NCBI GenBank assembly: GCA_031552405.1 | Contig: JAVBMN010000020.1 | Span: forward strand, 1 to 64,000 | Direction of reading: 5' to 3' | From: UBA1794 sp031552405 | GTDB taxonomy: Bacteria > Bacteroidota > Bacteroidia > Bacteroidales > Bacteroidaceae | DNA length: 64,000 nt | Part shown: positions 44,482 through 54,600 of the stretch, one piece after another | How positions within the stretch are numbered: the stretch's first letter is position 1 | How the letters are laid out: the number at the start of each line of letters is the position of its first letter | Made by a program: the position numbers and the translations under genes | The notes under the pieces: model-generated | Seen by the model: the letters and a program-made list of their open reading frames with translations, nothing else | The model's database searches: none | What the model was told of the DNA's origin: nothing

Positions 44482-44608
44482 AATCTTAGGCCTGAGATTT
44501 TAATTTACAGGCCTGAGGTTGCGGAACTCGTGGCCTGAGGTTGAAGAACTGGTGCCCACCAATTGAAAAACTCGTGCGCACCAGTCATTCAGCTGGTGCG
44601 CACGAGTT
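44482..44608. repeat. Palindromic array, 22-bp period, two core types
   Basis: Six 18-bp units start at 44482, 44503, 44525, 44547, 44569 and 44591, spaced 21-22 bp. The first three have GGCCT cores (AATCTTAGGCCTGAGATT, ATTTACAGGCCTGAGGTT, AACTCGTGGCCTGAGGTT); the last three have GCGCAC/GCCCAC cores (AACTGGTGCCCACCAATT, AACTCGTGCGCACCAGTC, AGCTGGTGCGCACGAGTT). Spacers of about 4 bp separate them. The array lies between the convergent GH115 and GH43 genes, in the gene-free 44338-44841 region. The rest of that region holds two terminators and several TTCCAC-containing repeats. Confidence 0.85.
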
Positions 44609-44709
44609 TAAATGAAAATAGAATGAACAATCAAACAATCTGCCTTCACCTTCCACAACTGACGTTCCACCTTCCACTTTTTGGGTTGATCCTTCCACTA
44701 AAACACATT

Positions 44710-44740
44710 GAGTGGAGGCTTTAAAAACAAGCCTCCACTC
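44710..44740 (-). terminator. Hairpin, probable terminator of the downstream GH43 gene
   Basis: GAGTGGAGGCTT (44710-44721) and AAGCCTCCACTC (44729-44740) form a perfect 12-bp stem with a 7-nt loop. On the minus strand it follows the stop at 44842 by about 100 bp and is succeeded by AATGTGTTTT, a modest U-tract. Confidence 0.55.
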
Positions 44741-44841
44741 CAAAACTACTTGTGACAAAGGGTTTCAGAAGGTTAGTGGAACGTGGAGGGTTGATGAAAA
44801 AATGGTGGAACATGCTTTCATTCTCTCCTCAATTTTCCAGG

Positions 44842-47781
44842 TTAATCGGGGAAGACTTCCTTCACTGTTTGTGTGGAACCATCTTCGTAATTTTTCCTGA
44901 CGATATACATATCACCAGCTATCGGTTCGTATATTTCAAGCCCTTGCAGGTTGTAATATTTTCTCGACACTTCTTTTAACTCTGCACTGACTCCTTCCAA
45001 AGAAGAAAGGTTCTTGACTGTCACAGTGTAGTCTTTCTTACTGCTCTGACCGTAGGCATTCAGGAATACGGATGTGTACACACCGGCATCGGCAGAAGTG
45101 ACGCTGGCAACACTATACTCCCTCGTTGCCGCCCCGTGATTATTAGGCCCGGCAAAGGCCCATGTACCCACAGCCGAAGAGAGGTTGGGGCCAAAAGAAA
45201 GGCTGATTCCCGGTGTCACATTATTTATTGTAGCGGATTGCTGCCATCCTGTGGCGGCGCCTATTCTATAATAAGGATAAATCGTATGTGGTGTATAAGC
45301 CGCCGTGTTTTGCAACATCTCCAGTTCGGCAACTGTAGCAAAAGTACCCGACAAGGATGTCAAGCGGAAATAACGCGCCTGGATGGGGGTAAAGTACACC
45401 TCCCCGCAGTATGGCATCCAGCTTCCCCCTGATACGGCGGTCCACTCTTTACCATTCTGGCTCACCTGGAACACAAACTCACGAATGATCCCGTTTATCG
45501 AGTTATCCAATCGGGGTACACAAAGAAAACCTGATACTTCATACTCTGCACCCATATCCACTTCGATGTAGTGAGGAGCAGATACACCACTGTATTTGGT
45601 ATGCCATATAGTACCCGTTTTACCGTCAATGGCATTGGCGGCTGCTCCGTTTTCGCCAGCTGTTTCCTGACTGCTGAAGCCATGGATCTTCCAAGCCGTT
45701 TTGGGTACACGATTGGTGGTAGCCGTTTCGCGCCACTCTCCGGTGAAGAAATCGATATCGAACTGCTGCCTATAGGTAAAGGTGCAGGATTTACCACTAA
45801 ACTGGATGGGGAATATAATCGTTTTTGACTCTGCCAAACCGGGATCCTGCCAGCGGTCGCCCACATACAAGTAGGTAGTAGCATCCGTGCCCTGAACAGT
45901 CAGGATGGAAGCTGCCTGAGTATCAAAAGTAACTCCATTACCAATATTACTCAGTCCCGACCACCCGGAAGTAAGAGAAGAAGAATACGAGATCTTAGCC
46001 TGATTGGGATCCCAGCCGGTACAGGCAGAAGAGATCATGAAATAAGTATTGTCCACCCGCACAATGGCAGGCGCTTCACGAGATTGCCCGGCAAATAGAA
46101 CCGTATGGCTCACGGCACTCAGATAATCATCAGAGAGTTTGAAAAGACCGAGGTCCCGATTCTCATTGGTGGTAGAAATAAAGTAGGCAGTACCATCGTG
46201 ATCCACAAAGACATTACAGTCGCGCGATTTAATATTCAGCGGCCTGCCTGCCCAGTGGAACTTATACGGTCCGTTCACTGAATCGCAATAGAACACAGCC
46301 GCTTCCGATGCGCCGTAGTTTCCCTGTTCCCAATGACACCACACCACATACTTTCCGGTTTTTGCGCAATACATTAACTTGGGCCGTTCTATAAAACGAC
46401 TTCCGTCTGCCAGTGCGCTATGGGTAGAATTGGTAATAATACGGCGTTCGAACTTCCAGTTCACTAAGTCCTTGGAAGAATACATGTTCACATCCGGATT
46501 CCAGGTCCGGTCGCGGTTCTCGCCAATCATATACCAGGTATCACCCACCTTCAGGAATCCTGCGCCATGTGCCTGTACGGAGGTTCCGTTGGTTGCTTTC
46601 CATAAGGCACCATTGCGGATAGTGGCCCATTCTGAAGGCCTTCCCTCCAGATAGAGGGCCATGGCCTCATTAATAGCAGTTACAGCAGCGGCAATATCCT
46701 TTCCAACAGGGAATTCATACACAGTCTGGGCCAGCGCAATGGCTGCCTCAAACGCTTCCTTATTGACATAATCGGAAGTGCTGAACAGCTTCTTTGCCTT
46801 TGCAAGGTCTTTCTCCAAGCCCTCGCATGCTACAAGTTGAACACCTTTTTCAGAAAGAAGAGTGATCATTGACTCAATGGATGCACGTTGATCCTCAGGA
46901 CTGTCGTACATAGCCTGTGCAGTAGCAATGGCAACTTCAAAACTGCTTTTGTACGCATATACGGAGGCAGCAAGTTGGTTGGTCAGGCTTTCAACAGCTT
47001 CCTTCAAAGGCTTGTAGGCCGCCATCGCCGCTTTGTACTCAGCTACAGCCGCATCCAGCGCAGCAAGGGCGGCAATAAGGCTGGCCTCATCTTGTGCTAC
47101 CGTTTCTGCACGTTTAATTGCATTTCTCAGTGCAGGAAAGCCGCAATACCCGGGCCTACCGCCCTCCAAGGTATCCGCGATAGCCAATTCCAGCTTTTCC
47201 GCCAGGATCCGGTTGTATCCTTCCATATCACTTCCATAATAATATAGTGAGATGTGATCCAGTTCGATAGTCGTCTGACCGGAAGTGGCCAGATCCAGCC
47301 CCAGTTCCAGCGTACCGTCATACACCGTGCCCGTGGCTTCATAATATGCCGAAGCCTTACTGGTAACAGGCGTTTCCCCGGTATTGGCATACACCGAAAG
47401 CGTTCCGCCAAAGACCGCATATAAGCCCACTCTCACGGCATACTTCCCATTTGTCAAACCAGAAATTTGTTGATACACCTTACCCGAAACACCTCCACTG
47501 CTCCAAAGCTGCCAATGGTTCTCGCCATCTACAATCACCGAGCCGTCTCCTTTGGCAGCAGTAATTATCTTCGAGAGATTTGGATTAAATGTCTTCTCCC
47601 ACCCATTCGGTGCAAAAGTACTGCCGCCCGTGTTGGCCGCATCGTCATCAAATTCCGGGTTTACCACTTTAGAGGTTACGTCTGTGCGCTCCTCATCCGT
47701 CTCTGTCGGTGCATAAGCCCAGCCGGCAATGGCACATATCGTAAAAAGGATCGATACTGAAAGGAAAAACTGTTTTTTCAT
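44842..47781 (-). CDS. Secreted GH43_24-like glycoside hydrolase with CBM-like and F5/8C domains (copy 1)
   Basis: The start is placed at the ATG at 47781 (MKKQFFLSVSILFTICAIAG), giving 979 residues with a signal peptide. Modules in order: a binding-like domain (about 33-185, VVNPEFDDDAANTGG, GDGSVIVDGENHWQLW), helical repeats (about 190-375), a five-bladed GH43 domain (about 380-690) and an F5/8 type C domain (about 700-840, AANAIDGKTGTIWHTKYSG). A tail, KYYNLQGLEIYEPIAGDMYI, closes the protein. In QAHGAGFLKVGDTWYMIGEN the usual GH43 catalytic base Asp is absent, as in subfamily 24 exo-beta-1,3-galactanases. Type II arabinogalactan is therefore a reasonable but unproven substrate. Confidence 0.85.
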   Translation of the reverse strand: MKKQFFLSVSILFTICAIAGWAYAPTETDEERTDVTSKVVNPEFDDDAANTGGSTFAPNGWEKTFNPNLSKIITAAKGDGSVIVDGENHWQLWSSGGVSGKVYQQISGLTNGKYAVRVGLYAVFGGTLSVYANTGETPVTSKASAYYEATGTVYDGTLELGLDLATSGQTTIELDHISLYYYGSDMEGYNRILAEKLELAIADTLEGGRPGYCGFPALRNAIKRAETVAQDEASLIAALAALDAAVAEYKAAMAAYKPLKEAVESLTNQLAASVYAYKSSFEVAIATAQAMYDSPEDQRASIESMITLLSEKGVQLVACEGLEKDLAKAKKLFSTSDYVNKEAFEAAIALAQTVYEFPVGKDIAAAVTAINEAMALYLEGRPSEWATIRNGALWKATNGTSVQAHGAGFLKVGDTWYMIGENRDRTWNPDVNMYSSKDLVNWKFERRIITNSTHSALADGSRFIERPKLMYCAKTGKYVVWCHWEQGNYGASEAAVFYCDSVNGPYKFHWAGRPLNIKSRDCNVFVDHDGTAYFISTTNENRDLGLFKLSDDYLSAVSHTVLFAGQSREAPAIVRVDNTYFMISSACTGWDPNQAKISYSSSLTSGWSGLSNIGNGVTFDTQAASILTVQGTDATTYLYVGDRWQDPGLAESKTIIFPIQFSGKSCTFTYRQQFDIDFFTGEWRETATTNRVPKTAWKIHGFSSQETAGENGAAANAIDGKTGTIWHTKYSGVSAPHYIEVDMGAEYEVSGFLCVPRLDNSINGIIREFVFQVSQNGKEWTAVSGGSWMPYCGEVYFTPIQARYFRLTSLSGTFATVAELEMLQNTAAYTPHTIYPYYRIGAATGWQQSATINNVTPGISLSFGPNLSSAVGTWAFAGPNNHGAATREYSVASVTSADAGVYTSVFLNAYGQSSKKDYTVTVKNLSSLEGVSAELKEVSRKYYNLQGLEIYEPIAGDMYIVRKNYEDGSTQTVKEVFPD

Positions 47782-47818
47782 ATGCTTTAAGAATATAAGT
47801 ATCATTTAGAAAGAAGTT

Positions 47819-47849
47819 CAAAGATACTACACCCCAAACAAACCTACAA
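47819..47849 (-). promoter_or_regulatory. Promoter of GH43 copy 1
   Basis: TATCTTTG -7 box at 47819-47826 and TTG -33 box at 47847-47849 on the minus strand, with a 20-bp spacer. The start gives a leader of about 30 nt. Confidence 0.65.
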
Positions 47850-47858
47850 CAAGGTAGG

Positions 47859-47889
47859 TGAGTTGTTGCATTAATTGAATGAATTGTTC
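47859..47889 (-). promoter_or_regulatory. 21-bp-spaced direct repeat upstream of GH43 copy 1
   Basis: On the minus strand GAACAATTCA (47880-47889) and CAACAACTCA (47859-47868) are 8/10 identical and exactly 21 bp apart. Relative to the -7 box their placement is the same as the heptamers of the 45-bp element at 51.0, 59.9 and 63.1 kb. Confidence 0.5.
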
Positions 47890-48051
47890 GATATTTCCTT
47901 CCTGAAGACGCAAACACAACCAGTGAAATCAACAATGCAAATGAAGCCCGCCACATAAATGAGTCCCACTATGTAAATGAGTCCCTATCCTAAGAGGGAT
48001 AAATTTGAATACCACTCGGGCTCTCCCTGCGTATCAATGCTATTCCCCTGC

Positions 48052-50997
48052 TTATTCCGCAGAGAGAATTGTTTTTTCAGTGGCTACCGCACCGCTTTCA
48101 TAGGTCTTTTCTATTACATGCACTCCATTTCCTAACGGACCTGATACTTCCAGGCCTTGCAGGTTATAGTACTTTCTCGATACTTCCTTATCATCCGCAC
48201 TTACTCCTTCCAGTGAGGAGGGATTCTTTACGGATAAGGTATACTCTTTTCTGCTGCTTTGGTTGTACGCATTGAGGAATACAGAGGTATATACTCCTGC
48301 GTCTTCAGGGGTGATGCTGGATATGTTGTACTCACGAGTAGCTGACTGGTGACCGTTAGGGCCGGAAAACGCCCACGTACCAGTGGCCGAATAATTAGGA
48401 CCGAAAGCGAAAGCCACCCCTGGATTCAGATTGCTGATGGTAGTGGCCTGCTGCCAGCTACCGCTACCTATCTTGTAATAGGGAAGGATGTTTTGCGCGG
48501 TATACGCAGTGGTATTCTTCAACATATCCAGTTCGGCAATGGAGGCATACGTACCAGCAAGGGCAGTGAGGCGGAAATAGCGTGCTGAAACAGGCGTAAA
48601 ATACACCTCGGCGCCATACGGCATCCAGCTACCGCCTGATACCGTTTTCCAATCCGTTCCGTCTACGCTGACCTCAAACAGATACTGGCGAATCAAGCCG
48701 TTCGTAGAATTATCCATGCGCGGAGTACAAAGGAAACCAGATACTTCATGTGTGGCACCCATATCTACCTCGATGCTGTGAGGAGCCGCAGCTGCCGTAC
48801 CACTGTACCGGGTATGCCACTTGGTATTCACATTACCGTCAATGGCATTGGCAGCAGCTCCGCTTTCACCGCTGGTTTCCTGACTGCTGAAAGCACGGAT
48901 CTTCCAGCCTGTTTTAGGCACACGGTTGGCTGTTGTTTCCGTTTCACGCCATTCACCGGTAGCAAAGTTTACATCAAATTGCTGCCTGTACGCAAAGGTG
49001 CAGGATTTACCGCTAAACTGAATGGGGAATATAATGGTTTTCGACTCTGCCAAGCCTGGATCCTGCCAGCGGTCGCCCACGTACAGGTAAGTAGTACCTT
49101 TCGAGCCTTGCACCGTAAGTATGGAAGCGGCCTGAGTATCATAACTGATACCGTTACCAATATTGCTCAGCCCCGACCATCCGGAGGTGAGGGAAGAGGA
49201 ATAAGAGAGCTTTGCCTGGTTGGGATCCCAGCCCGTACAAGCAGAAGAGATCATGAAGTAAGTATCGCCCACCCGCACGATGGCCGGTGCTTCACGTCCC
49301 TGTCCGGCAAAGAGGACAGTATGACTCACTACGCTCAGATAGTCATCTGAAAGACGGAAGAGGCCAAGGTCACGATTCTCATTAGTGGTGGATATGAAAT
49401 ACGCAGTACCGTCATTGTCTACAAAGACATTACAGTCACGCGATTTCACATCAAGCGGGCGTCCTGCCCAGTGGAACTTATACGGCCCGTTTACCGAGTC
49501 GCAATAGAACACAGCCGCTTCGGAAGCGCCATAATTGCCTTGTTCCCAGTGGCACCATACCACAAATTTCCCTGTTTTTTCGCAGTACATCAGTTTAGGA
49601 CGTTCGATAAAGCGGCTGCTACCCAAGGAAGAATGGGTAACTCCGTTTTGAATAATCTTACGTTCGAACTTCCAGTTCACAAAGTCCTTGGTAGAGTACA
49701 TATTCACATCCGGGTTCCAGGTATTGTTACGGTCCTCACCTATCATATACCAAGTATCGCCCACCTGTACGAATCCGGCTCCATGAGCCTGCACGGAAGC
49801 ACCGCTGGGGATTTTCCACAAGGCACCGTTGCGAATGGTCACAAACTCAGAGGGGCGACCCTGCAGATATACCTTCTGCGCACTTTCCAGAGCGACAAGG
49901 GCGTCATTAAGGTTCTTTCCGGAAGGGGCATCATACACAGCCTGCGCTACGGCAATGGCGGATTGAAATGTAGTCTTACCCGGATAATCAGACTTATTAT
50001 ATAAGGTTTTTGCATCTGTAAGATTCCTACCCAATACATCGTAGGTTGTAAGCTCAGCCACTTTCACAGAAAGAACATTTATGGTGGAAGCAAGGGATGA
50101 ACGCTGGTCCTTAGGGTTGTCATACACAGTCTGTGCAGTTGCAAGCGCTGCCTCCATATCGTTCTTATCAGGATACGCAGAAGCTGCCAACTGCTTTTTG
50201 AAGGCTGCTATAGCCTCCTTTAAGGGCTGGTATGCAGCAAGGATGGATTCGTACTCGGCAATGGCGGCATCCAGGGCAGCGATCGCGGCAATCAGGGCGG
50301 CATCGGTCTGCTCAACGGCCTTTCCCCGTGCAATAGCTGCGCGCAGTTGCGGCAAGGCGCAATATCCGGGACGGTCTGCAGCCAAAGTATCCGCCACGGC
50401 CGCAGCAAGCTTTTCGGCCAGGAGCTGGTTGTATCCTTCCAGGTCGCTGCCGCAATATTGCAGGGTGATGTGGTCAAATTCCAAGGTGGTTTGTCCGGTA
50501 GTGGCTATATCAAGGCCTATTTCCAACATCCCGTTATGCACCGTTCCGGTCGCCTCGTAATAGGCCGAAGCGTTGTTTACCACATTGGTTTTCCCCTCAT
50601 TGGCATAGAGGGTAACCGTCCCGCCAAAAGAGGCGAACAGTCCGGCTCTCACCGTATATTGCCCGTTGGGCAGGTTGGAGATGGTCTGACTTACTTTCCC
50701 TGCCACGGCGCTTCCGTTCCAGATCTGCCAGTGGTTCTGGCCTTCTACAATCACCACTCCGTCCCCTTTGGCAGCTACGCTCATCTTTGAGGTGGCAGGG
50801 CTGAATGTTTTTGTCCACCCTTTCGGAACAAAACTGCTGCTGCCCGTATTGGCGGCATCGGAGTCGAACTCCGGATTTACCACTTTGGAGGTCACATCCG
50901 CACAGTCTTCATCAGCCGGCACCTGTGCGTAGAGTAAAGTGCCTGAGATGCAAATCGCCAAAAAGGCACACACTAAAAAGAGAAACTTTTTCTTCAT
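48052..50997 (-). CDS. Secreted GH43_24-like glycoside hydrolase with CBM-like and F5/8C domains (copy 2)
   Basis: The start is placed at the ATG at 50997 (MKKKFLFLVCAFLAICISGT), giving 981 residues with a signal peptide. It has the same module order as the gene at 44842: binding-like domain (GDGVVIVEGQNHWQIWNG), helical repeats, GH43 domain (VQAHGAGFVQVGDTWYMIGE, SRFIERPKLMYCEKTGKFVV), F5/8C domain (AANAIDGNVNTKWHTRYSG) and tail (KYYNLQGLEVSGPLGNGVHV). The catalytic domains are close to identical, so this is a recent duplication. The helical linkers differ more. The catalytic base position again lacks Asp. It has its own promoter with the 45-bp element, unlike copy 1. Confidence 0.85.
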   Translation of the reverse strand: MKKKFLFLVCAFLAICISGTLLYAQVPADEDCADVTSKVVNPEFDSDAANTGSSSFVPKGWTKTFSPATSKMSVAAKGDGVVIVEGQNHWQIWNGSAVAGKVSQTISNLPNGQYTVRAGLFASFGGTVTLYANEGKTNVVNNASAYYEATGTVHNGMLEIGLDIATTGQTTLEFDHITLQYCGSDLEGYNQLLAEKLAAAVADTLAADRPGYCALPQLRAAIARGKAVEQTDAALIAAIAALDAAIAEYESILAAYQPLKEAIAAFKKQLAASAYPDKNDMEAALATAQTVYDNPKDQRSSLASTINVLSVKVAELTTYDVLGRNLTDAKTLYNKSDYPGKTTFQSAIAVAQAVYDAPSGKNLNDALVALESAQKVYLQGRPSEFVTIRNGALWKIPSGASVQAHGAGFVQVGDTWYMIGEDRNNTWNPDVNMYSTKDFVNWKFERKIIQNGVTHSSLGSSRFIERPKLMYCEKTGKFVVWCHWEQGNYGASEAAVFYCDSVNGPYKFHWAGRPLDVKSRDCNVFVDNDGTAYFISTTNENRDLGLFRLSDDYLSVVSHTVLFAGQGREAPAIVRVGDTYFMISSACTGWDPNQAKLSYSSSLTSGWSGLSNIGNGISYDTQAASILTVQGSKGTTYLYVGDRWQDPGLAESKTIIFPIQFSGKSCTFAYRQQFDVNFATGEWRETETTANRVPKTGWKIRAFSSQETSGESGAAANAIDGNVNTKWHTRYSGTAAAAPHSIEVDMGATHEVSGFLCTPRMDNSTNGLIRQYLFEVSVDGTDWKTVSGGSWMPYGAEVYFTPVSARYFRLTALAGTYASIAELDMLKNTTAYTAQNILPYYKIGSGSWQQATTISNLNPGVAFAFGPNYSATGTWAFSGPNGHQSATREYNISSITPEDAGVYTSVFLNAYNQSSRKEYTLSVKNPSSLEGVSADDKEVSRKYYNLQGLEVSGPLGNGVHVIEKTYESGAVATEKTILSAE

Positions 50998-51019
50998 GGT
51001 TATAACATTTAAAACTCTA

Positions 51020-51027
51020 CAAAGGTA
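51020..51027 (-). promoter_or_regulatory. Promoter -7 box for GH43 copy 2
   Basis: TACCTTTG on the minus strand, 22 bp upstream of the ATG at 50997. No -33 TTG; the 45-bp element ends exactly 22 bp further upstream, consistent with activator-driven transcription. Confidence 0.6.
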
Positions 51028-51049
51028 TGGCAAGACAGGATAAGAAACA

Positions 51050-51094
51050 GGACTCTCTCCCTTCAGAGAAAGACGTTACGGCATCAAAGTGCCT
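51050..51094 (-). promoter_or_regulatory. 45-bp conserved upstream element, site A
   Basis: Read on the minus strand it begins AGGCACTTTGATGCCGTAAC and continues GTCTTTCTCTGAAGGGAGAG to AGTCC. It matches site B (59851-59895) at 38 of 45 positions and site C (63049-63093) at 32 of 45. Heptamers TTTGATG (51082-51088) and TCTGAAG (51061-51067) are 21 bp apart. It is a probable binding site for one of the adjacent AraC-type hybrid regulators. Confidence 0.75.
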
Positions 51095-51123
51095 ATTTCC
51101 TGTATAAACCGCAGGTTTGTGGG

Positions 51124-51591
51124 CTCAGCGGCTTTTCCCGGTGGATGTTTTCCCCTTAGCTCTGAAAGAGCGTCCTACCTAAGCCTGGGGTCAATGAGCA
51201 AAGCGAATGCAGCCCCAGGAACAAACCGCCGTAAGGAATGAGTTCTGTAAGAACGATATACAAGCTCCACAAACTATCATTCTATTGAAAAGAAATAGAA
51301 CACAATGTAGTGGCACAATTATTATCACAATTATAGGTGCATCGCATCTTTTCTGCGAGAAGGGGTTCGGTATAATGAGGGCTATACGAGACGGATTGAT
51401 TGTATATCGTTCTTACAGAACTCATGCGCCTGGCGATGCTTTAAACCTGGGGCTGCATTCGCTTTGCTCATTGACCCCAGGCTTAGGTAGGACGCTCTTT
51501 CAGAGCTAAGGGGAAAGAATATGATCTACCTCTGCCGGTATGATCATATTTTTGATATGCGGGGAAACATCCACCGGGAAAAGCCGCTGAG
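51124..51591. repeat. Large nested inverted repeat, REP/BIME-like or MITE-like
   Basis: The left inner arm 51151-51219 and right inner arm 51446-51514 are essentially perfect inverted copies containing AGCTCTGAAAGAGCGTCCTA. A further pair 51240-51261 / 51402-51423 (GAGTTCTGTAAGAACGATAT) lies closer in, and an outer pair 51124-51151 / 51561-51591 (CTCAGCGGCTTTTCCCGGTG) lies outside. The right side carries about 50 extra bases between its outer and inner arms. Each arm has its own hairpins (GCTCTGAAAGAGC, CCTGGGG...CCCCAGG). It fills the gene-free stretch 50998-51609; no transposase is seen. Confidence 0.8.
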
Positions 51592-51609
51592 TCGGTTTGT
51601 GCCTGCTAT

Positions 51610-54600
51610 TTACCTCCCTTTCAGCTTCTTGATGTAATCAGAAGGAAGCACTCCATACTCCGCCTTAAACGACTGGCGGAAGTAAGACATGTTGTTAAAG
51701 CCAACCCTTAAGGCTATTTCAGAGATGGGCATTTCAGAGGAGCGCATCAGTCCTTCGGCTTCCTGTATCCTGACTTTCCGGATCAATTCTGTTCCGGAAA
51801 GCCCGGTCAACGCCTTGACTTTCCGATAGAATGTGGATTCACTCATGTACGAGTGGTCGGCCAGGAAGGTTATGTTCAGTTGCTCCGACTCAATATTCTC
51901 CTTGATAAGTAAGGTTATCTTCTCTATAAATTCGCGATCCTGACGGCAGAAGACGTTCTCAATCGGGTGCTCTTCTTTCATTCCGACCGAAAAAGCGGCT
52001 GCCAGTTTTTTACGCGATTCAAGCAGGTTGTGCACCCTGCTTTGCAACAGCCGGGCTGTGAATGGTTTGGTGAGATAGGAATCCGCCCCCATGGAATAGC
52101 CTTCCGCTTTATCCTGCATAGAGTCCTTTGCTGTCAGCAAGATGATCGGGATGTGGCAAGTACGCAGGTCTTCTTTTACAGTTTTGCAAAGGTCGATCCC
52201 GTCTATAACAGGCATCATAATGTCACTGATAATAAGATCCGGTATCTGTTCAAAAGCGATTTCCATACCCGCCTGTCCGTTTTCCGCTTCCAGAATTTTG
52301 TATTCGGAGCTGAAAGAAGAGGCAATGTACTCACGGATATCCACATGGTCCTCCACGATCAGCAAAACCGGGCGGGAATGCCCGGTGGCCTCCTTGGGTT
52401 CCTGAATAGAGTCCTCCGGCTGAGGCAATACGTCCTCCCGAGTTTCTTTGTGCAATGCATCCGGATACATATTTCCGGTCAGGAGCCGAAGCGTAAATAC
52501 TGTTCCTTTTTCCAGTTGGCTTTCCACCTCTATACTCCCTTCGTGCAGAGCCACCAGCGACTTAACCAAAGCCAGACCAATCCCCGTTCCCGAGGCCTGG
52601 TGCTTCTCCTTCGCCTGATAATAGCGGTCAAAGATATGAGGTAACGCCTCCGGGGCGATCCCGTAGCCGGTATCTGAGACACGGATCACCGTATACTCTT
52701 GGCCGGAGTCTACCACAGAGCCCAGCGTCAAGCCGATTTCTCCTTCCTGCGTATATTTCACGGCATTGGACAACAGGTTGTTCAGAATCGTGGTCATCAC
52801 ATCCGCATCGAAATAAAGCTCTACATTATCCGTCTCAATATGGATCTTGAACTGCAGGCGGGGATTGCGGTTTAGCTCTTTGTAACGCAGCCCTATCTCT
52901 GTGACCAAGTGGGCCAGATTCCCTCTGGCCACCACAAGTTCCCGATTCTGAGTCTCCGTTTTCCGGAATTCCAGGATCTGATTCACCAGATCCAAAAGAC
53001 GAAGTGCGCTGCGATGAATCGTCTGTATCTTCTTACTATATCCCCCTGCCAGGCCCTGGTCATTTACCAGATCTTCCAACGGACCCAAGATCAGGGTCAG
53101 CGGCGTGCGGAGCTCATGGGTGATATTCGTATAAAAGCGGAGGCGTTCCTGGTTCAGGTTTTGCTCATTCTGGCTGTTCCTTCGCTCTATCTCGAGCGAA
53201 CTTTTCAACCTTAGTTTCCGCTTGTAGGACCTGATCCACATAAAAACAGCTAAGCCTATGACGCATACATACAAAAGTTTAGCATACCAGGTCAACCACA
53301 AAGGAGGATGAATCCGAATAGTCAGGGCTGCTATATGCTCCTCGTCCCAATCCTGGTTTCTCAGCCGGGCCTTTACCAGGAACCGGTAATTTCCCGGTGG
53401 AAGGTTACGAAACGTAACTCCATTCTCTCCATACGTATTGGACCATACTTCGTCCAGCCCTTCCATTTTATAGGCATATTCCACTTGCTTGCTCTGCGCA
53501 TAATCGGGCACTACAAAAGAGATGCGAAGAGAGTTCTGATCGTGGTCTAAACCGATACTCCCATCTGCAGAGGGCAGAAAGAACTCAAAGCTATTATGCT
53601 CCACCTGCTTGTTGAACCCTTTACAGTCGATAATCTGAACCGGAGCCACCTGATGTTCCGCTTTCACGTCTTTCGGATTAAAATAACACACCCCGTTCAG
53701 TGATCCGAAGTACAACGTCCCATCGGAAGTCATACAGGTGGAGCCCTCTATAAAATTGCCTGCAGGAATGCCATCCTGCCGGTTGTAATTGTGAAAACGC
53801 TGCTGCTGCTTATTCCAAAAAGAGACCCCTTGATTCGTACTGATCCAGATGGTACCGGAGGCATCCTCCTGTATGGCTCTTACAAAAAGATCTTCCAAGC
53901 CGTGCTTCGGACCGTACCAGTCAAATTGTCCGGGTTGGTTGGTATCCTTCACGTACCCTACACCACTCCGGGTAGCGATCCAGACACCGCCCTTCGAGTC
54001 TAAGTAAAGCTGGTTTATCGCGCTGGAGAAGAAACCATTCCCAGTATTTAGCGTATGTACCAGATTGTGGTCCCGATCGAACACGCACACGCCTCCTCCG
54101 TATGTCCCTACCCACAGTTTACCCTGGCGGTCATGCAATATACCGAATACCGACTTGTCAGACAGCTGGTTCGTGACCTTCTCTTCCTTCTGCGCTACAC
54201 CGTCTTTATACATATAAATGCCGTACTCCGCACCGATCCACATCGCACCTCCGGTATCTTCATAGAAGGTGATAATATCCACATATTCCATTCCCAACTC
54301 CACGCGCGTAATCTGTCCGGTTCGGGTATCAAGCCTCAACAAGCCATCATCATACAAACCTATCAGGAGTACACCCTTCCGGTTCTCGTGCATAGAGAAC
54401 ACCTGGGAGTAAGGCCGATGCTGGTACTTGGAAAGATCAATTGTGCGAACCAACTGATTCTCCTTGAACACCGCTATTTTATTCTCGCCTCCCACCCATA
54501 TCTGCTGGTCCTGGTCTGCATAAATGCCCCATACAGGATGGTTCTTTAACTTATTGGCTTTATTCATTGCGTAAGGAAGCGTCCGGAACAAGGGACGGGT

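Noticed and set aside
19147..44608. Palindrome arrays at 6.5, 19.1 and 44.5 kb as CRISPR arrays
   Set aside because: Units are 17-18 bp with 4-bp spacers, there are no 30-bp unique spacers, no cas genes and no leader.
51207..51509. A 100-codon plus-strand open frame
   Set aside because: It runs through the unique centre and both arms of the large inverted repeat; no ribosome-binding site or family motif supports it.
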